Shown here piece after piece: positions 8,500-16,352 of a stretch of DNA of 27,769 bases. Below the pieces are notes generated by a model. It was given only the letters and a program-made list of their open reading frames with translations. It did not search any database and was not told the origin of the DNA. The DNA is from CAZTKP01 sp964614215. GTDB lineage: Bacteria > UBP6 > UBA1177. The translations under genes and the position numbers were made by a program. The DNA is taken from the NCBI GenBank assembly GCA_964614215.1, contig CAZTKP010000017.1, positions 1 through 27,769 on the forward strand, read 5' to 3'. Position 1 is the first letter of the stretch. Each line of letters begins with the position of its first letter.

Positions 8500-10344
8500 A
8501 TGAAATATCTTGTTTTAGTCGCCTGTTGTTTTATCTTTTCATGTACAGTGTCAGATCCCGCAAGTAACGATATCGACAGTGTAGGGGAAGTGCCGGATAA
8601 AGGTGTTCTGCCGGACAATTCATTTAATGACGAGATGACAGATACAGTTACAGATGACCAAAGTGATACTCAGACAGATCCGGATAGTGATGGTGAGGTA
8701 AACGAAGATTCAGATGTTTCGGAAGATGTCGATCAGGAACACAATGATAATACGGAAACAACAGACATTGAGCAAAACGACGAAGATGCTGATATAGATG
8801 ACGCTCCGCCTCCATGTTACGATATTTGCAGAGCAGGCGAGATCTCTCTTGAAGGAACCTGTGCTCTCTGGGATGATAAGAACGGAAAATGGCTTGATAC
8901 GATCGAAGATGGTGATGGACACATGCATAATCGTGCAAGGAACTATATTTCTTTTCTTCGTGAACATCTCATGCCGCACGGCGGAGTGTTCAGGACACTT
9001 TTTTCGGATTCCACCTACGAAATACCGACAATGCATGCCGGCACAAGAGATTCACCTATATGGACCGGTACATACCTCGCTTCTGAATCACTTAGATACA
9101 TGGTGACAGGAGCTCCCGATGCTCTTGAGCAGATGGAAAAGACGATAAGAGTTCTTGACACATGGTGGAATATCTCGGGTGGAAGAGGATATCTTGCCCG
9201 TTACGCAGTGCCTGTAACAGGAACGGATCAGGTGGTTCTTAATATGTTTGATGAAAACGACCCGGAAGATAATCTCAACTACATGTATAACGGAGAGCTC
9301 TGGCATTGGAAAGGTGATATCAGCAGGGATCAGTATCAGGGCGTGATGTTCGGGTTTTCTCTGGCTTACGATGCACTTGAGAATGAAGAGCTCAAAGAAA
9401 TCATCAGGTCAAATATCGTAAATACTGTTGAGCAGCTGATGGAGAAAAAGACAAGAAAAATAAATATTGTGATCGACGGTGCTCCTGCTGTCCCGGTTAA
9501 TCTTGAGCTTGAATATGTCCTTCCCCAGAAAGACTCTGAAACGCCGAGATTTGAAATAAATACGAATCCTTTTGAGATGGTTGATGCTACGATCCTGTAT
9601 TTCTGGCCCAACCCTCCTGAATATTTAAGACAGATTCCCGGACTTAGCTGGCTTCCGGATGTTCCACTCAGATCACAGGCTATACAGCTGGCCTCATTTT
9701 TTGAGATCGCACTTCATGTTACAAAGGATGTGCCTGAATATGCTGTAAGAAGGCAGGCTATCATGACACATTTTGCGGGAAGGTATCAGGAATGGCGTGA
9801 CATGGGCGCAACCTGGGAAAATACAAATGAATGCGGTGACAGTTATCACGGATTAAACATCGCGTTTCTTCCTGCCTTTAACTGGGTGAGACTTGAAGAA
9901 GATTATTTCAGAAAAACAGATCTGCAGAATTATGTTCTGAGAAACCAGATGTGGGAAGCAGTTAAAGATCACAAAAATGTTTTCTTTTCATATATTTACA
10001 CATCGCAGGCAAACCCGGCAGATAATACATCTTCAATTATTGATTTTCATACAGATCAGCTCAAACAGTTCCCGCCGGCACCATATCTTGCAATTGCAGT
10101 AGATAATACAGCGAAATATCCTGAAAATTCAGAGTGCAGCGGACTGGCTCAGACGGCAATCGATGTGGGAGAGCGAGTTCCTGCCAGTTTTCTTTGGGAA
10201 AAAAATCCCTGGAAGCTTAAAGAAGACGCGATCCCTAATTTTGTCTATCCAGGTGTTGATTACCTTATCGCTTACTGGATGGCCAGATACTACGGCTACC
10301 TTGAAGACGACGCTCCCGATACCTGTCTGAGGTGGAAGAAGTAA
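8500..10344 (+). CDS. Lipoprotein with acidic linker and probable alpha/alpha-barrel domain, function unknown
   Basis: A 614-residue predicted lipoprotein. The signal peptide ends in the lipobox FIFSC, with C15 as the acylated residue. Residues about 16-110 are an Asp/Glu/Thr/Asn-rich disordered linker. The remaining 500 residues begin with a short Cys-containing segment (CYDICRAGE) and form a helix-rich region with many Trp and aromatic residues. Its pattern, including DSPIWTGTYLASESLRY and LDTWWNISGGRGYLARY, resembles six-hairpin (alpha/alpha-toroid) carbohydrate-active proteins. I cannot name a family or catalytic residues, so glycosidase or lyase activity is only a hypothesis. ATG 8500 follows TTTGGAGAT; the in-frame TTG at 8488 overlaps that site and is not preferred. 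It appears to be transcribed alone from the promoter at 8437-8465. Confidence 0.75.
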   Translation: MKYLVLVACCFIFSCTVSDPASNDIDSVGEVPDKGVLPDNSFNDEMTDTVTDDQSDTQTDPDSDGEVNEDSDVSEDVDQEHNDNTETTDIEQNDEDADIDDAPPPCYDICRAGEISLEGTCALWDDKNGKWLDTIEDGDGHMHNRARNYISFLREHLMPHGGVFRTLFSDSTYEIPTMHAGTRDSPIWTGTYLASESLRYMVTGAPDALEQMEKTIRVLDTWWNISGGRGYLARYAVPVTGTDQVVLNMFDENDPEDNLNYMYNGELWHWKGDISRDQYQGVMFGFSLAYDALENEELKEIIRSNIVNTVEQLMEKKTRKINIVIDGAPAVPVNLELEYVLPQKDSETPRFEINTNPFEMVDATILYFWPNPPEYLRQIPGLSWLPDVPLRSQAIQLASFFEIALHVTKDVPEYAVRRQAIMTHFAGRYQEWRDMGATWENTNECGDSYHGLNIAFLPAFNWVRLEEDYFRKTDLQNYVLRNQMWEAVKDHKNVFFSYIYTSQANPADNTSSIIDFHTDQLKQFPPAPYLAIAVDNTAKYPENSECSGLAQTAIDVGERVPASFLWEKNPWKLKEDAIPNFVYPGVDYLIAYWMARYYGYLEDDAPDTCLRWKK

Positions 10345-10356
10345 AAGTTCAGTTAA

Positions 10357-10384
10357 TTGACTTAGAAATTTTACTGCTTAGAAT
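10357..10384 (+). promoter_or_regulatory. Candidate promoter of the sod-RNA ligase operon
   Basis: TTGACT (10357-10362), a 16-bp spacer and TAGAAT (10379-10384) precede the superoxide dismutase start by 38 bp. TACAAT (10384-10389) is an alternative -10 with too long a spacer. Confidence 0.5.
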
Positions 10385-10422
10385 ACAATAAAGCTTATTA
10401 ATTTTTCCAGATGGAGATGAAG

Positions 10423-11127
10423 ATGAAAAGAATTCTATTACTTATGGCAGTTATTTCAGGAATTCTGATGGTTTCAGCAACTTATATCGGTGCAGGTGAA
10501 AAGGAAAAGAGTAAGGCGAAAAAAGCTTCTTTTGTCCAGCCTAAGCTAACTTATGCCTATAATGCTCTTGAACCCTATATCGACGCAAAAACGATGGAGG
10601 TTCACTACTCAAAGCATCATGCAGGATACACTGCTAAGCTCAATGCGGCGGCAAAAGGGACAAAATACTGCAAAATGCCTATTGAGCAGGTACTCAAAGA
10701 AATGGATATGAAAAATGCGGCGCTTAGAAACAACGCCGGTGGATATTACAATCATAACCTTTTCTGGGAGATAATGGGGCCTAAGAAGGGAGGAAAACCA
10801 AAAGGTAAACTTGCTAAAGCAATAGACAAGTCTTTTGGATCATTTGACAAATTCAAAGCTGAGTTTTCAAAAGCAGCTGCGACACAGTTCGGTTCAGGTT
10901 GGGCGTGGCTCAATGTTGATAAAAACAAAAAGCTCTCAATATGTTCAACTCCGAATCAGGACAATCCTTTGATGCCCGGAACAAAATGCAAAGGGAAGCC
11001 GATCCTGGCCCTTGATGTCTGGGAGCACGCATATTACCTGAAATATCAGAACAAAAGAGGTGACTACATAAACTCTTTCTTTAATGTTATTAACTGGGAT
11101 AAAGTTTCGGAGAAGTTCTGTAAATAG
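10423..11127 (+). CDS. sodA: Exported Mn-type (or cambialistic) superoxide dismutase
   Basis: This enzyme converts superoxide to oxygen and hydrogen peroxide. The 234-residue protein carries an N-terminal signal peptide (about 1-24), so it should act in the periplasm or outside the cell, unlike the usual cytoplasmic Fe/Mn enzymes. Metal ligands align as H61 (MEVHYSKHH), H111 (NHNLFW), D198 and H202 (LDVWEHAYY). Gly at 107 and Gln at 179 (STPNQDNPLM) match the manganese pattern; iron enzymes normally place the Gln in the N-terminal half. Three extra cysteines (C83, C174, C189) could form disulfides after export. ATG 10423 follows GGAG (10413-10416); the ATG at 10411 lacks a ribosome site. The RNA ligase gene begins 23 bp after the stop. 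The gene symbol reflects the Mn-type signature only. Confidence 0.95.
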   Translation: MKRILLLMAVISGILMVSATYIGAGEKEKSKAKKASFVQPKLTYAYNALEPYIDAKTMEVHYSKHHAGYTAKLNAAAKGTKYCKMPIEQVLKEMDMKNAALRNNAGGYYNHNLFWEIMGPKKGGKPKGKLAKAIDKSFGSFDKFKAEFSKAAATQFGSGWAWLNVDKNKKLSICSTPNQDNPLMPGTKCKGKPILALDVWEHAYYLKYQNKRGDYINSFFNVINWDKVSEKFCK

Positions 11128-11150
11128 TTTCAGGTCGTGGAGATGAAAAA

Positions 11151-12155
11151 ATGAGAAAACTTGCGACAATCAGAAAGGTTGATGCGATAAAGCCAATTGA
11201 GGGTGCAGATGCTATTGAACTTGCAATTTTCGGTGGTTGGCAGGTGGTTGTTAAGAAAGCACAGGAACTTAAGCCTGGGATGCCGGTCGTCTATTGCGAG
11301 ATTGATTCTGTTTTCCCGGAAAAACCTGAATATGAGTTCTTAAGAAAGGATAAGTTCCGCTTAAGAACAAAAAAATTCAGGGGGGCACTTTCGCAGGGAC
11401 TTGTTTTCAAAATTGAAGAGGTTTTAAAAGATGGAGATTTTAAAGAGGGTGATGATGTAACAGAACTTCTGGGGATAACTCTGTATGAGCCGCCGATTCC
11501 TGCCGCAATATCGGGTGAAGTTGCAGGAGCTTATCCAAGTTCAGTTCCCAAAACCGATGAAGAGAGAGTTCAGAACATTGATGTTGCTGATTTTTATGAA
11601 ATTGATTTTTTTGTCACAGAAAAGCTTGATGGCACATCCTGTTCATTTATTTTTGATGAGAACGGTTTTCATGTGTGTGGCAGGAACTGGGAGTATCTGG
11701 AAACACCTGAACAAACTTTCTGGAAACTTGCAAGACAATATGAAATTGAAGACAGATTAAGAAAATATTATCAGAAAACAGGGAGTTGCCTTGCTCTGCA
11801 GGGAGAGGTTGTTGGCAACGGAATTCAGAAAAATGTTTATAACCTCAAAGGACAGGATATATTTGTATTTAACATTTTTGACATTACAGAACAGCGGTAT
11901 CTACCTGCAGTCGAATATAGAGAAGTTTGTGAAAATTTCGGCATAAAAACAGTGCCGGTTGTTGAGGAGAAAATGTCAATCAAAGGTATGTCGCACAACG
12001 ATTTTCTTGAATATGCACAAGGGAAATCTCTGCTTAACCCTCAAACTCAAAGAGAAGGGTTAGTGTTTAGATCATTTGAACAAACCGACAAAAATCAGGG
12101 AAAAATCTCGTTCAAAGCAATCTCGAACAAATATCTCCTTAAACATGGGGGATAG
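11151..12155 (+). CDS. ATP-dependent RNA ligase, DRB0094 (Deinococcus Rnl) family
   Basis: A 334-residue nucleotidyltransferase expected to seal nicked RNA, like Deinococcus radiodurans DraRnl. An N-terminal OB-like domain (about 1-125; RKLATIRKVDAIKPIEGADAIE) is the hallmark of this family. It precedes the ligase catalytic domain: motif I is EKLDGTS with adenylated lysine K158, followed by the acidic QGE at 217-219, FVFNIFD (238-244), motif IV EGLVFR (302-307) and motif V SFKAIS (320-325). Length and motif order fit an intact enzyme. ATG 11151 has GGAG (11139-11142) eight bases upstream. It lies 23 bp after an exported superoxide dismutase and ahead of thiol peroxidase, which suggests RNA repair linked to oxidative damage. 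A link with a toxin or another RNA-cutting enzyme is not visible here. Confidence 0.93.
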   Translation: MRKLATIRKVDAIKPIEGADAIELAIFGGWQVVVKKAQELKPGMPVVYCEIDSVFPEKPEYEFLRKDKFRLRTKKFRGALSQGLVFKIEEVLKDGDFKEGDDVTELLGITLYEPPIPAAISGEVAGAYPSSVPKTDEERVQNIDVADFYEIDFFVTEKLDGTSCSFIFDENGFHVCGRNWEYLETPEQTFWKLARQYEIEDRLRKYYQKTGSCLALQGEVVGNGIQKNVYNLKGQDIFVFNIFDITEQRYLPAVEYREVCENFGIKTVPVVEEKMSIKGMSHNDFLEYAQGKSLLNPQTQREGLVFRSFEQTDKNQGKISFKAISNKYLLKHGG

Positions 12156-12228
12156 TTAAGATACAGAATACTTTAGGGTATATTTCTATTTTGATCCTGA
12201 AAACTGCGTTTAACTTTAAAAAAGTTGT

Positions 12229-12260
12229 TTGACTTTTGTATAACTGTGCCGATATATAAT
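12229..12260 (+). promoter_or_regulatory. Candidate promoter of tpx
   Basis: TTGACT (12229-12234) lies 18 bp from TATATA (12253-12258) and 20 bp from the better TATAAT (12255-12260). The start codon follows at 12314. The ambiguous spacing lowers certainty, but the TTGACT box matches those at 8437 and 10357. Confidence 0.5.
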
Positions 12261-12313
12261 AATCCAGACAGTTGAGTCTGAAATGTTTTTTTAATCTGGG
12301 AAAGGAGATGGTC

Positions 12314-12826
12314 ATGGAAAAAAGAACTGGAATTATTACTTTTGGCGGAAACCCGCTAACACTTGCAGGTAAAGAAATAAAAGTAGGAGACAAAGCTCCT
12401 GATTTTTATGGACTGAACGATAAACTTGAACCTGTAAAACTCAGTGATTTTGATGGAAAGGCTAGAATTATTTCTGTTTTTCCTTCAATAGATACACCGG
12501 TCTGTGCAGCTCAGACAAGGAGATTCAATGTTGAAGCTGCAAACCTTGGCGATGTTCAGATACTTACAGTTTCATGCGACCTTCCGTTTGCTCTGGGAAG
12601 ATTCTGTGCAGCTGAAGGAATTGATAAGGAAATTACTTTATCAGACCATAAGGAACTGGATTTCGGTCTTAAATACGGTTTCGCGATAGATGAACTTCGT
12701 CTTCTTTCTCGCGGCGTAGTAGTTGTCGACAAGGACGGCATTGTGAAATATGTTCAGTATGTAAAAGAGATCACAGAAGAACCTGATTATGATGCAGCTA
12801 TCAAGGCTGTAAAAGAACTTGTCTGA
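12314..12826 (+). CDS. tpx: Thiol peroxidase, atypical 2-Cys peroxiredoxin
   Basis: Tpx reduces hydrogen peroxide and alkyl hydroperoxides with electrons from thioredoxin. The protein is 170 residues, the normal length. The peroxidatic cysteine is C64 in SIDTPVC and the resolving cysteine is C98 in LGRFC, equivalent to C61 and C95 of E. coli Tpx. A third cysteine, C88, lies in SCDLPFA. The N-terminal GNPLTLAGKEIKVGDKAPDF stretch is typical. AAAGGAG (12301-12307) selects ATG 12314 over the ATG at 12308, which lies directly against the ribosome site. It follows the sod-RNA ligase pair but has its own promoter. No lead-in signal peptide is present, so it should be cytoplasmic. Confidence 0.97.
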   Translation: MEKRTGIITFGGNPLTLAGKEIKVGDKAPDFYGLNDKLEPVKLSDFDGKARIISVFPSIDTPVCAAQTRRFNVEAANLGDVQILTVSCDLPFALGRFCAAEGIDKEITLSDHKELDFGLKYGFAIDELRLLSRGVVVVDKDGIVKYVQYVKEITEEPDYDAAIKAVKELV

Positions 12827-12933
12827 CATTTAGAAAATTTCTGAAAATTCTATAAAATATTAATTTCCACATAATTTTTACATTTTTTGAATGTATAGTG
12901 TCTCTGTTACTGTAACAACTGATGGAGTGTCTT

Positions 12934-14613
12934 ATGAAACAGTTTTTAATTGTTTTTGTTGTGATGTTTTTCTTCCTTTCATGCTCAAACAGCACATCAA
13001 AGATCAATGATGATCAAAACACGGCAGGGGATTCTGATGAGATCACTGAAACTGATGATAAAACTTTAGCCGATAATGAGCAGAGTGACATTGAAAATGA
13101 ATCTGATGTTACAGATGATTCAGACAATGTTAACGATTTGCCGGAAGTGAGTTGCAAAATACCTGATACTGGTCAGAAATATTGTTTTTCGACCGGACCG
13201 GCTATTCAGTGTCCGTCCTCAGGAGACGAATATTTCGGACAGGATGCGCAGTATGCAGGTTATAAAATGGAGTATAAGGATAATGGGGACGGAACAGTTA
13301 CTGATCTTGTAACAGGTCTGATGTGGACTCGATCTTATGCTCAGACGGATTTTAACGATGCTCCGGGTGATGCATCGGCAGTTAAAACAGGGGGCTACGA
13401 TGACTGGCGGGTCCCGACAATTAAAGAGCTGTATTCATTGATGAATTTTAACGGTAGCACTGGCTCAGGTTCTCAGGACGGACTGACAGTTCCAACTAAT
13501 GCAAATCCATTTATCAATACGGACTTCTTCGATTTTGAATACGGCACCCTGAACCGCTTCATAGACGTTCAGATCGTAACATCAACTAAATATATCGGAA
13601 CTGTTATGAATAACGAGGAAGCTTTTTTCGGTCTAAATGTGGCTGACGGAAGGATCAAAGGATATCCGCTTACAAGAACGGGCGGATTATACTACTACGG
13701 ATATTTTGTAAGGGGAAGAACTGATTACGGTGAAAATGACTTTGTTGATAACGGTGATGAAACTGTTACAGATAAGAATACCGGGCTGATGTGGATGAAG
13801 AGCGATAATGGATACTACGGTGTCGGTGATGAGACATACGGCGGAATGTTCTGGGCTGATGCTCTGAAGTACTGTGAAGATCTCGATCTTGCAGGTTACG
13901 TTGACTGGAGACTGCCAAACGCAAAGGAACTTCAGTATATTGTCGATTACACCAACGCGCCTTCTGTAACAGGTAAACCGGCTATTGATCCTATTTTTAA
14001 CACGACTGAAATAACAGTTGAGGATGGAAGTAAGAACTATCCTTTTTTCTGGACTTCCACGACTCATGTTGAAGGAAATGGTCAAAAAGCTGCATATGTA
14101 GCTTTCGGTCAGGCCTTCGGTTTTATGAGTTTTGGCAGCGGAGATCCAACTTTTATGGATGTTCACGGAGCAGGATGCCAGAGGAGTGATACAAAAACAG
14201 GAGATCCAGCTGATTATCCTACGGGTTTCGGACCTCAGGGTGATGTCCTCAGATTTTACAACTTCGTTCGTTGTGTAAGGAACGGAGCGGAATTTACTAC
14301 TGATACGGCTGATCCATCAGGATTCGAGCAGGAAATGATAGACGGATGGGATGAGAGCAACGGAACAGAAGATCCTGATAGTACAGAGGTGCCTGACAAC
14401 AATAATGTGGGGCCGACAACCTGTGAATCAGATGACGACTGTAAAGCGGAAGGCACATGTCCTCCTGAAGCGACTTCAGGTTGCGGATGCAATGAGACAC
14501 CGATGGGAGAAAAGATCTGTATGCCCAAATGTGCTGACGATGAAGATTGTCCGCTGGATATGAATGGCGGGGCAATGACCTGTATGGATGGTTTCTGTGT
14601 TCCGTCTATGTGA
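12934..14613 (+). CDS. Lipoprotein with two DUF1566 domains and Cys-rich C-terminus
   Basis: A 559-residue surface or periplasmic lipoprotein of unknown function. The lipobox is FLSC with C17. An Asp/Glu/Thr/Asn-rich linker spans about 18-72. Two DUF1566 (Lcl C-terminal-like) domains follow. The first has DNGDGTVTDLVTGLMWTR and DDWRVPTIKELYSLM; the second has DNGDETVTDKNTGLMWMK and VDWRLPNAKELQYIVDY. DUF1566 domains are related to C-type-lectin-like and formylglycine-enzyme folds, and are often found in binding or adhesion proteins. The C-terminus (about 495-559) is Cys-rich (CESDDDCKAEGTC, CADDEDC), resembling short disulfide repeats. ATG 12934 follows GGAG (12924-12927); the ATG at 12922 overlaps it. 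The upstream region (12827-12933) is AT-rich with only a weak TATAGT box at 12894. The 3' end overlaps the convergent trpG-like gene by 8 bp. Confidence 0.85.
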   Translation: MKQFLIVFVVMFFFLSCSNSTSKINDDQNTAGDSDEITETDDKTLADNEQSDIENESDVTDDSDNVNDLPEVSCKIPDTGQKYCFSTGPAIQCPSSGDEYFGQDAQYAGYKMEYKDNGDGTVTDLVTGLMWTRSYAQTDFNDAPGDASAVKTGGYDDWRVPTIKELYSLMNFNGSTGSGSQDGLTVPTNANPFINTDFFDFEYGTLNRFIDVQIVTSTKYIGTVMNNEEAFFGLNVADGRIKGYPLTRTGGLYYYGYFVRGRTDYGENDFVDNGDETVTDKNTGLMWMKSDNGYYGVGDETYGGMFWADALKYCEDLDLAGYVDWRLPNAKELQYIVDYTNAPSVTGKPAIDPIFNTTEITVEDGSKNYPFFWTSTTHVEGNGQKAAYVAFGQAFGFMSFGSGDPTFMDVHGAGCQRSDTKTGDPADYPTGFGPQGDVLRFYNFVRCVRNGAEFTTDTADPSGFEQEMIDGWDESNGTEDPDSTEVPDNNNVGPTTCESDDDCKAEGTCPPEATSGCGCNETPMGEKICMPKCADDEDCPLDMNGGAMTCMDGFCVPSM

Positions 14614-15175
14614 GTTTTAAAAAGTTCTCTAAGATCTTAGTTCCGTTTTCTGTCAAAAATGATTCAGGATGATATTGCACTCCTTCAAAATTCGGATGTT
14701 CAATGTCACGAAGTCCCATAATAAAACCGCTTTTTCCTTTTGCTGTGATCTCAAGTTTTGTTTCATCAATCCCTGAGACGCAGAGAGAATTGTATCTTGC
14801 AGCTTTAAAGTTCTGCTTCATTCCTGAATGAATTCCATTGCTTACGTGGGCTATCTCTTCGGTCATTCCGTGAACGGGTGGATGTTTCTCGATCTTTCCG
14901 CTACTTAGATAAGCCATAAGCTGCATCCCTAGACAGACTCCAAGAATAGGAACTTTGCCTTTATAGAAGCTAACTGCTTCAATTGACAGTCCCGAATCTT
15001 CAGGTCTTCCCGGACCGGGTGAAATAACAAGATGAGAAAAGCTGAGTTTTTTTAGTTCCTCAAAAGATATTTCATCATTTTTATAAACTGAACAATTTGC
15101 TGCTGAAGAGAAATACTGAAAAAGATTGAAGGTAAAACTGTCGTGATTATCAATTATTAGAACTTTTGATGTCAT
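14606..15175 (-). CDS. TrpG/PabA-type glutamine amidotransferase
   Basis: A 189-residue class I glutamine amidotransferase subunit that supplies ammonia to a chorismate enzyme, either anthranilate synthase (TrpE partner) or aminodeoxychorismate synthase (PabB partner). The family start IIDNHDSFTFNL (7-18), oxyanion segment SPGPGRP (52-58), nucleophile C81 in GVCLGMQ, and H169/E171 in YHPESF form a complete active site. No trpE, pabB or other aromatic amino-acid gene is near, so I leave the symbol empty. The ATG lies 6 bp after the minisatellite lipoprotein stop without a clear Shine-Dalgarno sequence, which suggests translational coupling to that unrelated gene. The end overlaps the convergent DUF1566 gene. 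Confidence 0.93.
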   Translation of the reverse strand: MTSKVLIIDNHDSFTFNLFQYFSSAANCSVYKNDEISFEELKKLSFSHLVISPGPGRPEDSGLSIEAVSFYKGKVPILGVCLGMQLMAYLSSGKIEKHPPVHGMTEEIAHVSNGIHSGMKQNFKAARYNSLCVSGIDETKLEITAKGKSGFIMGLRDIEHPNFEGVQYHPESFLTENGTKILENFLKLT

Positions 15176-15181
15176 AAAAGA

Positions 15182-16294
15182 CTATGGGGTTTCATCCCAG
15201 TCAAGAAAGATACAGTCGTAGTGGTTATCACAGGAAGTTCCAGAGTTCCCGGATCCGAGAGGTGCATTTGTACAGTCTGAACTGCAACTTTGATCTGTTT
15301 CTATAAGGTCATTGTCTCTGTAGCAGTAATCATATCCGTTCGTTCCGCAGTATGAACTAGTCTCAACAGCTTTACATTTTTTGTTCATAATGCCGTCACA
15401 ATCCCAGTATCCGACTCCTGATTTGGGCCACTGATAGAAAGCACAGTTAAGAGATGAGCTGCAGGGTTTGCCTTCACCGTTTATCGCACTGAAATCACAG
15501 TCTTCAGGACATGATTTAGCTGATTCTCCTGCTGTCACATCGCAGTTGCCGTTTCCGCATTCCGGAGCACCGTATGCAGCCTCACAGTTGCCTGATTTGC
15601 ACTGCCATATTCCATGCTGAATGCAGTCACCCTGATCTTTCCACATTCCACTATCGCAAACCTGATGCTGTTCGCCTGCATCGTTTACTCCACAGGGAAT
15701 GGTTCTTTCCTGATTGCCGGTACACTCAACAACAGTATCTCCAGTGTTACCGGTGTCTCCGGTGTTACCAGTATCTCCGGTATTTCCAGTGTCCCCAGTG
15801 TTACCTGTGTCTCCGGTGTTACCTGTGTCTCCAGTATTTCCTGTGTTTCCGGTATTTCCTGTGTCCCCAGTGTTTCCGGTGTTTCCGGTGTTACCTGTGT
15901 CTCCAGTATTTCCTGTGTTTCCGGTGTTACCTGTGTCTCCAGTATTTCCTGTGTCCCCAGTGTTACCTGTGTCTCCGGTGTTACCTGTGTCTCCAGTATT
16001 TCCGGTGTTTCCGGTATCTCCGGTATTTCCAGTGTTACCGGTATCTCCGGTATTTCCAGTGTTGCCGGTATTTCCTGTGTTGCCGGTATTTCCTGTGTTG
16101 CCGGTATTTCCTGTGTTTCCAGTGTTACCTGTGTCTCCTGTATTTCCGGTGTCTGTATCGTCAGTATCAGTGTCAGTTTCAGTGTCAGTTGTTATTCCCG
16201 GATCATCATTTTGAGCAATAACAATTCTTTTGTTCCCGTCACAGGATGCAAAAATAAAAAATGCAATTACAATTAATAGAGATCTTAAATACAT
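15182..16294 (-). CDS. Lipoprotein with long Gly-Asn/Asp-Thr repeat and Cys-rich C-terminus
   Basis: A 370-residue predicted lipoprotein; lipobox FASC with C18. After a short Asp/Thr-rich stretch (TDTETDTDTDD), about 46 copies of the tripeptide Gly-(Asn or Asp)-Thr fill residues about 49-187. The remaining 180 residues are Cys-rich, with patterns such as CGNGNCDVTAGESAKSCPEDC, and contain many predicted disulfides; no enzyme motif is seen. GGAGGG lies six bases ahead of the ATG and a strong promoter lies at 16324-16352. The repeat probably forms an extended spacer that holds the Cys-rich head away from the membrane. Its length can change in steps of three residues without frameshift. Function is unknown; a surface-exposed binding role is inferred. 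Confidence 0.85.
   Translation of the reverse strand: MYLRSLLIVIAFFIFASCDGNKRIVIAQNDDPGITTDTETDTDTDDTDTGNTGDTGNTGNTGNTGNTGNTGNTGNTGNTGNTGDTGNTGNTGDTGNTGNTGDTGNTGDTGNTGDTGNTGDTGNTGNTGNTGDTGNTGNTGNTGDTGNTGNTGNTGDTGNTGDTGNTGDTGNTGDTGNTGDTGNTGDTVVECTGNQERTIPCGVNDAGEQHQVCDSGMWKDQGDCIQHGIWQCKSGNCEAAYGAPECGNGNCDVTAGESAKSCPEDCDFSAINGEGKPCSSSLNCAFYQWPKSGVGYWDCDGIMNKKCKAVETSSYCGTNGYDYCYRDNDLIETDQSCSSDCTNAPLGSGNSGTSCDNHYDCIFLDWDETP
15734..16150 (-). repeat. 9-nt coding minisatellite (Gly-Asn/Asp-Thr), about 46 units
   Basis: Tandem 9-bp units read on the + strand as CC(A/G/T)GT(A/G)T then two variable bases. Wobble positions vary between neighbouring units. Higher-order copies are visible: an 18-bp block occurs three times in a row near 16062-16115, and a roughly 27-bp block twice near 16012-16065. 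These are signs of recent local duplication by slippage or unequal exchange. Because the unit is a multiple of three, all frames of the opposite strand stay open as well. Confidence 0.95.
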
Positions 16295-16323
16295 TTCAAC
16301 CCTCCATACAATAATAGAAACAA

Positions 16324-16352
16324 AGTATACTTTATTAATTGAAAAACGTCAA
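16324..16352 (-). promoter_or_regulatory. Promoter of the minisatellite lipoprotein gene
   Basis: On the minus strand TTGACG (16352-16347), an exact 17-bp spacer and TATACT (16329-16324) precede the start at 16294 by 29 bp. This is the best promoter match in the window. Its -35 box overlaps the end of the upstream P-loop gene. Confidence 0.7.

Noticed and set aside
12212..12226. AACTTT-AAA-AAAGTT hairpin after the RNA ligase gene as terminator
   Set aside because: The stem is six mostly A-T pairs and no T tract follows directly; too weak to call.
12877..12899. Promoter for the DUF1566 lipoprotein gene (TTTACA and TATAGT)
   Set aside because: The spacer is only 11 bp and no -35 box stands at the right distance from TATAGT.
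15734..16150. CRISPR-like regular repeat array
   Set aside because: The unit is 9 bp, contiguous, coding and without unique spacers.
15574..16276. Long open frames on the + strand in all three frames across the minisatellite, rich in Ser/Val/Pro repeats
   Set aside because: They arise because a 9-bp repeat without stop codons stays open in every frame. The minus-strand frame has a lipobox, ribosome site, promoter and Cys-rich domain; the + frames have none.
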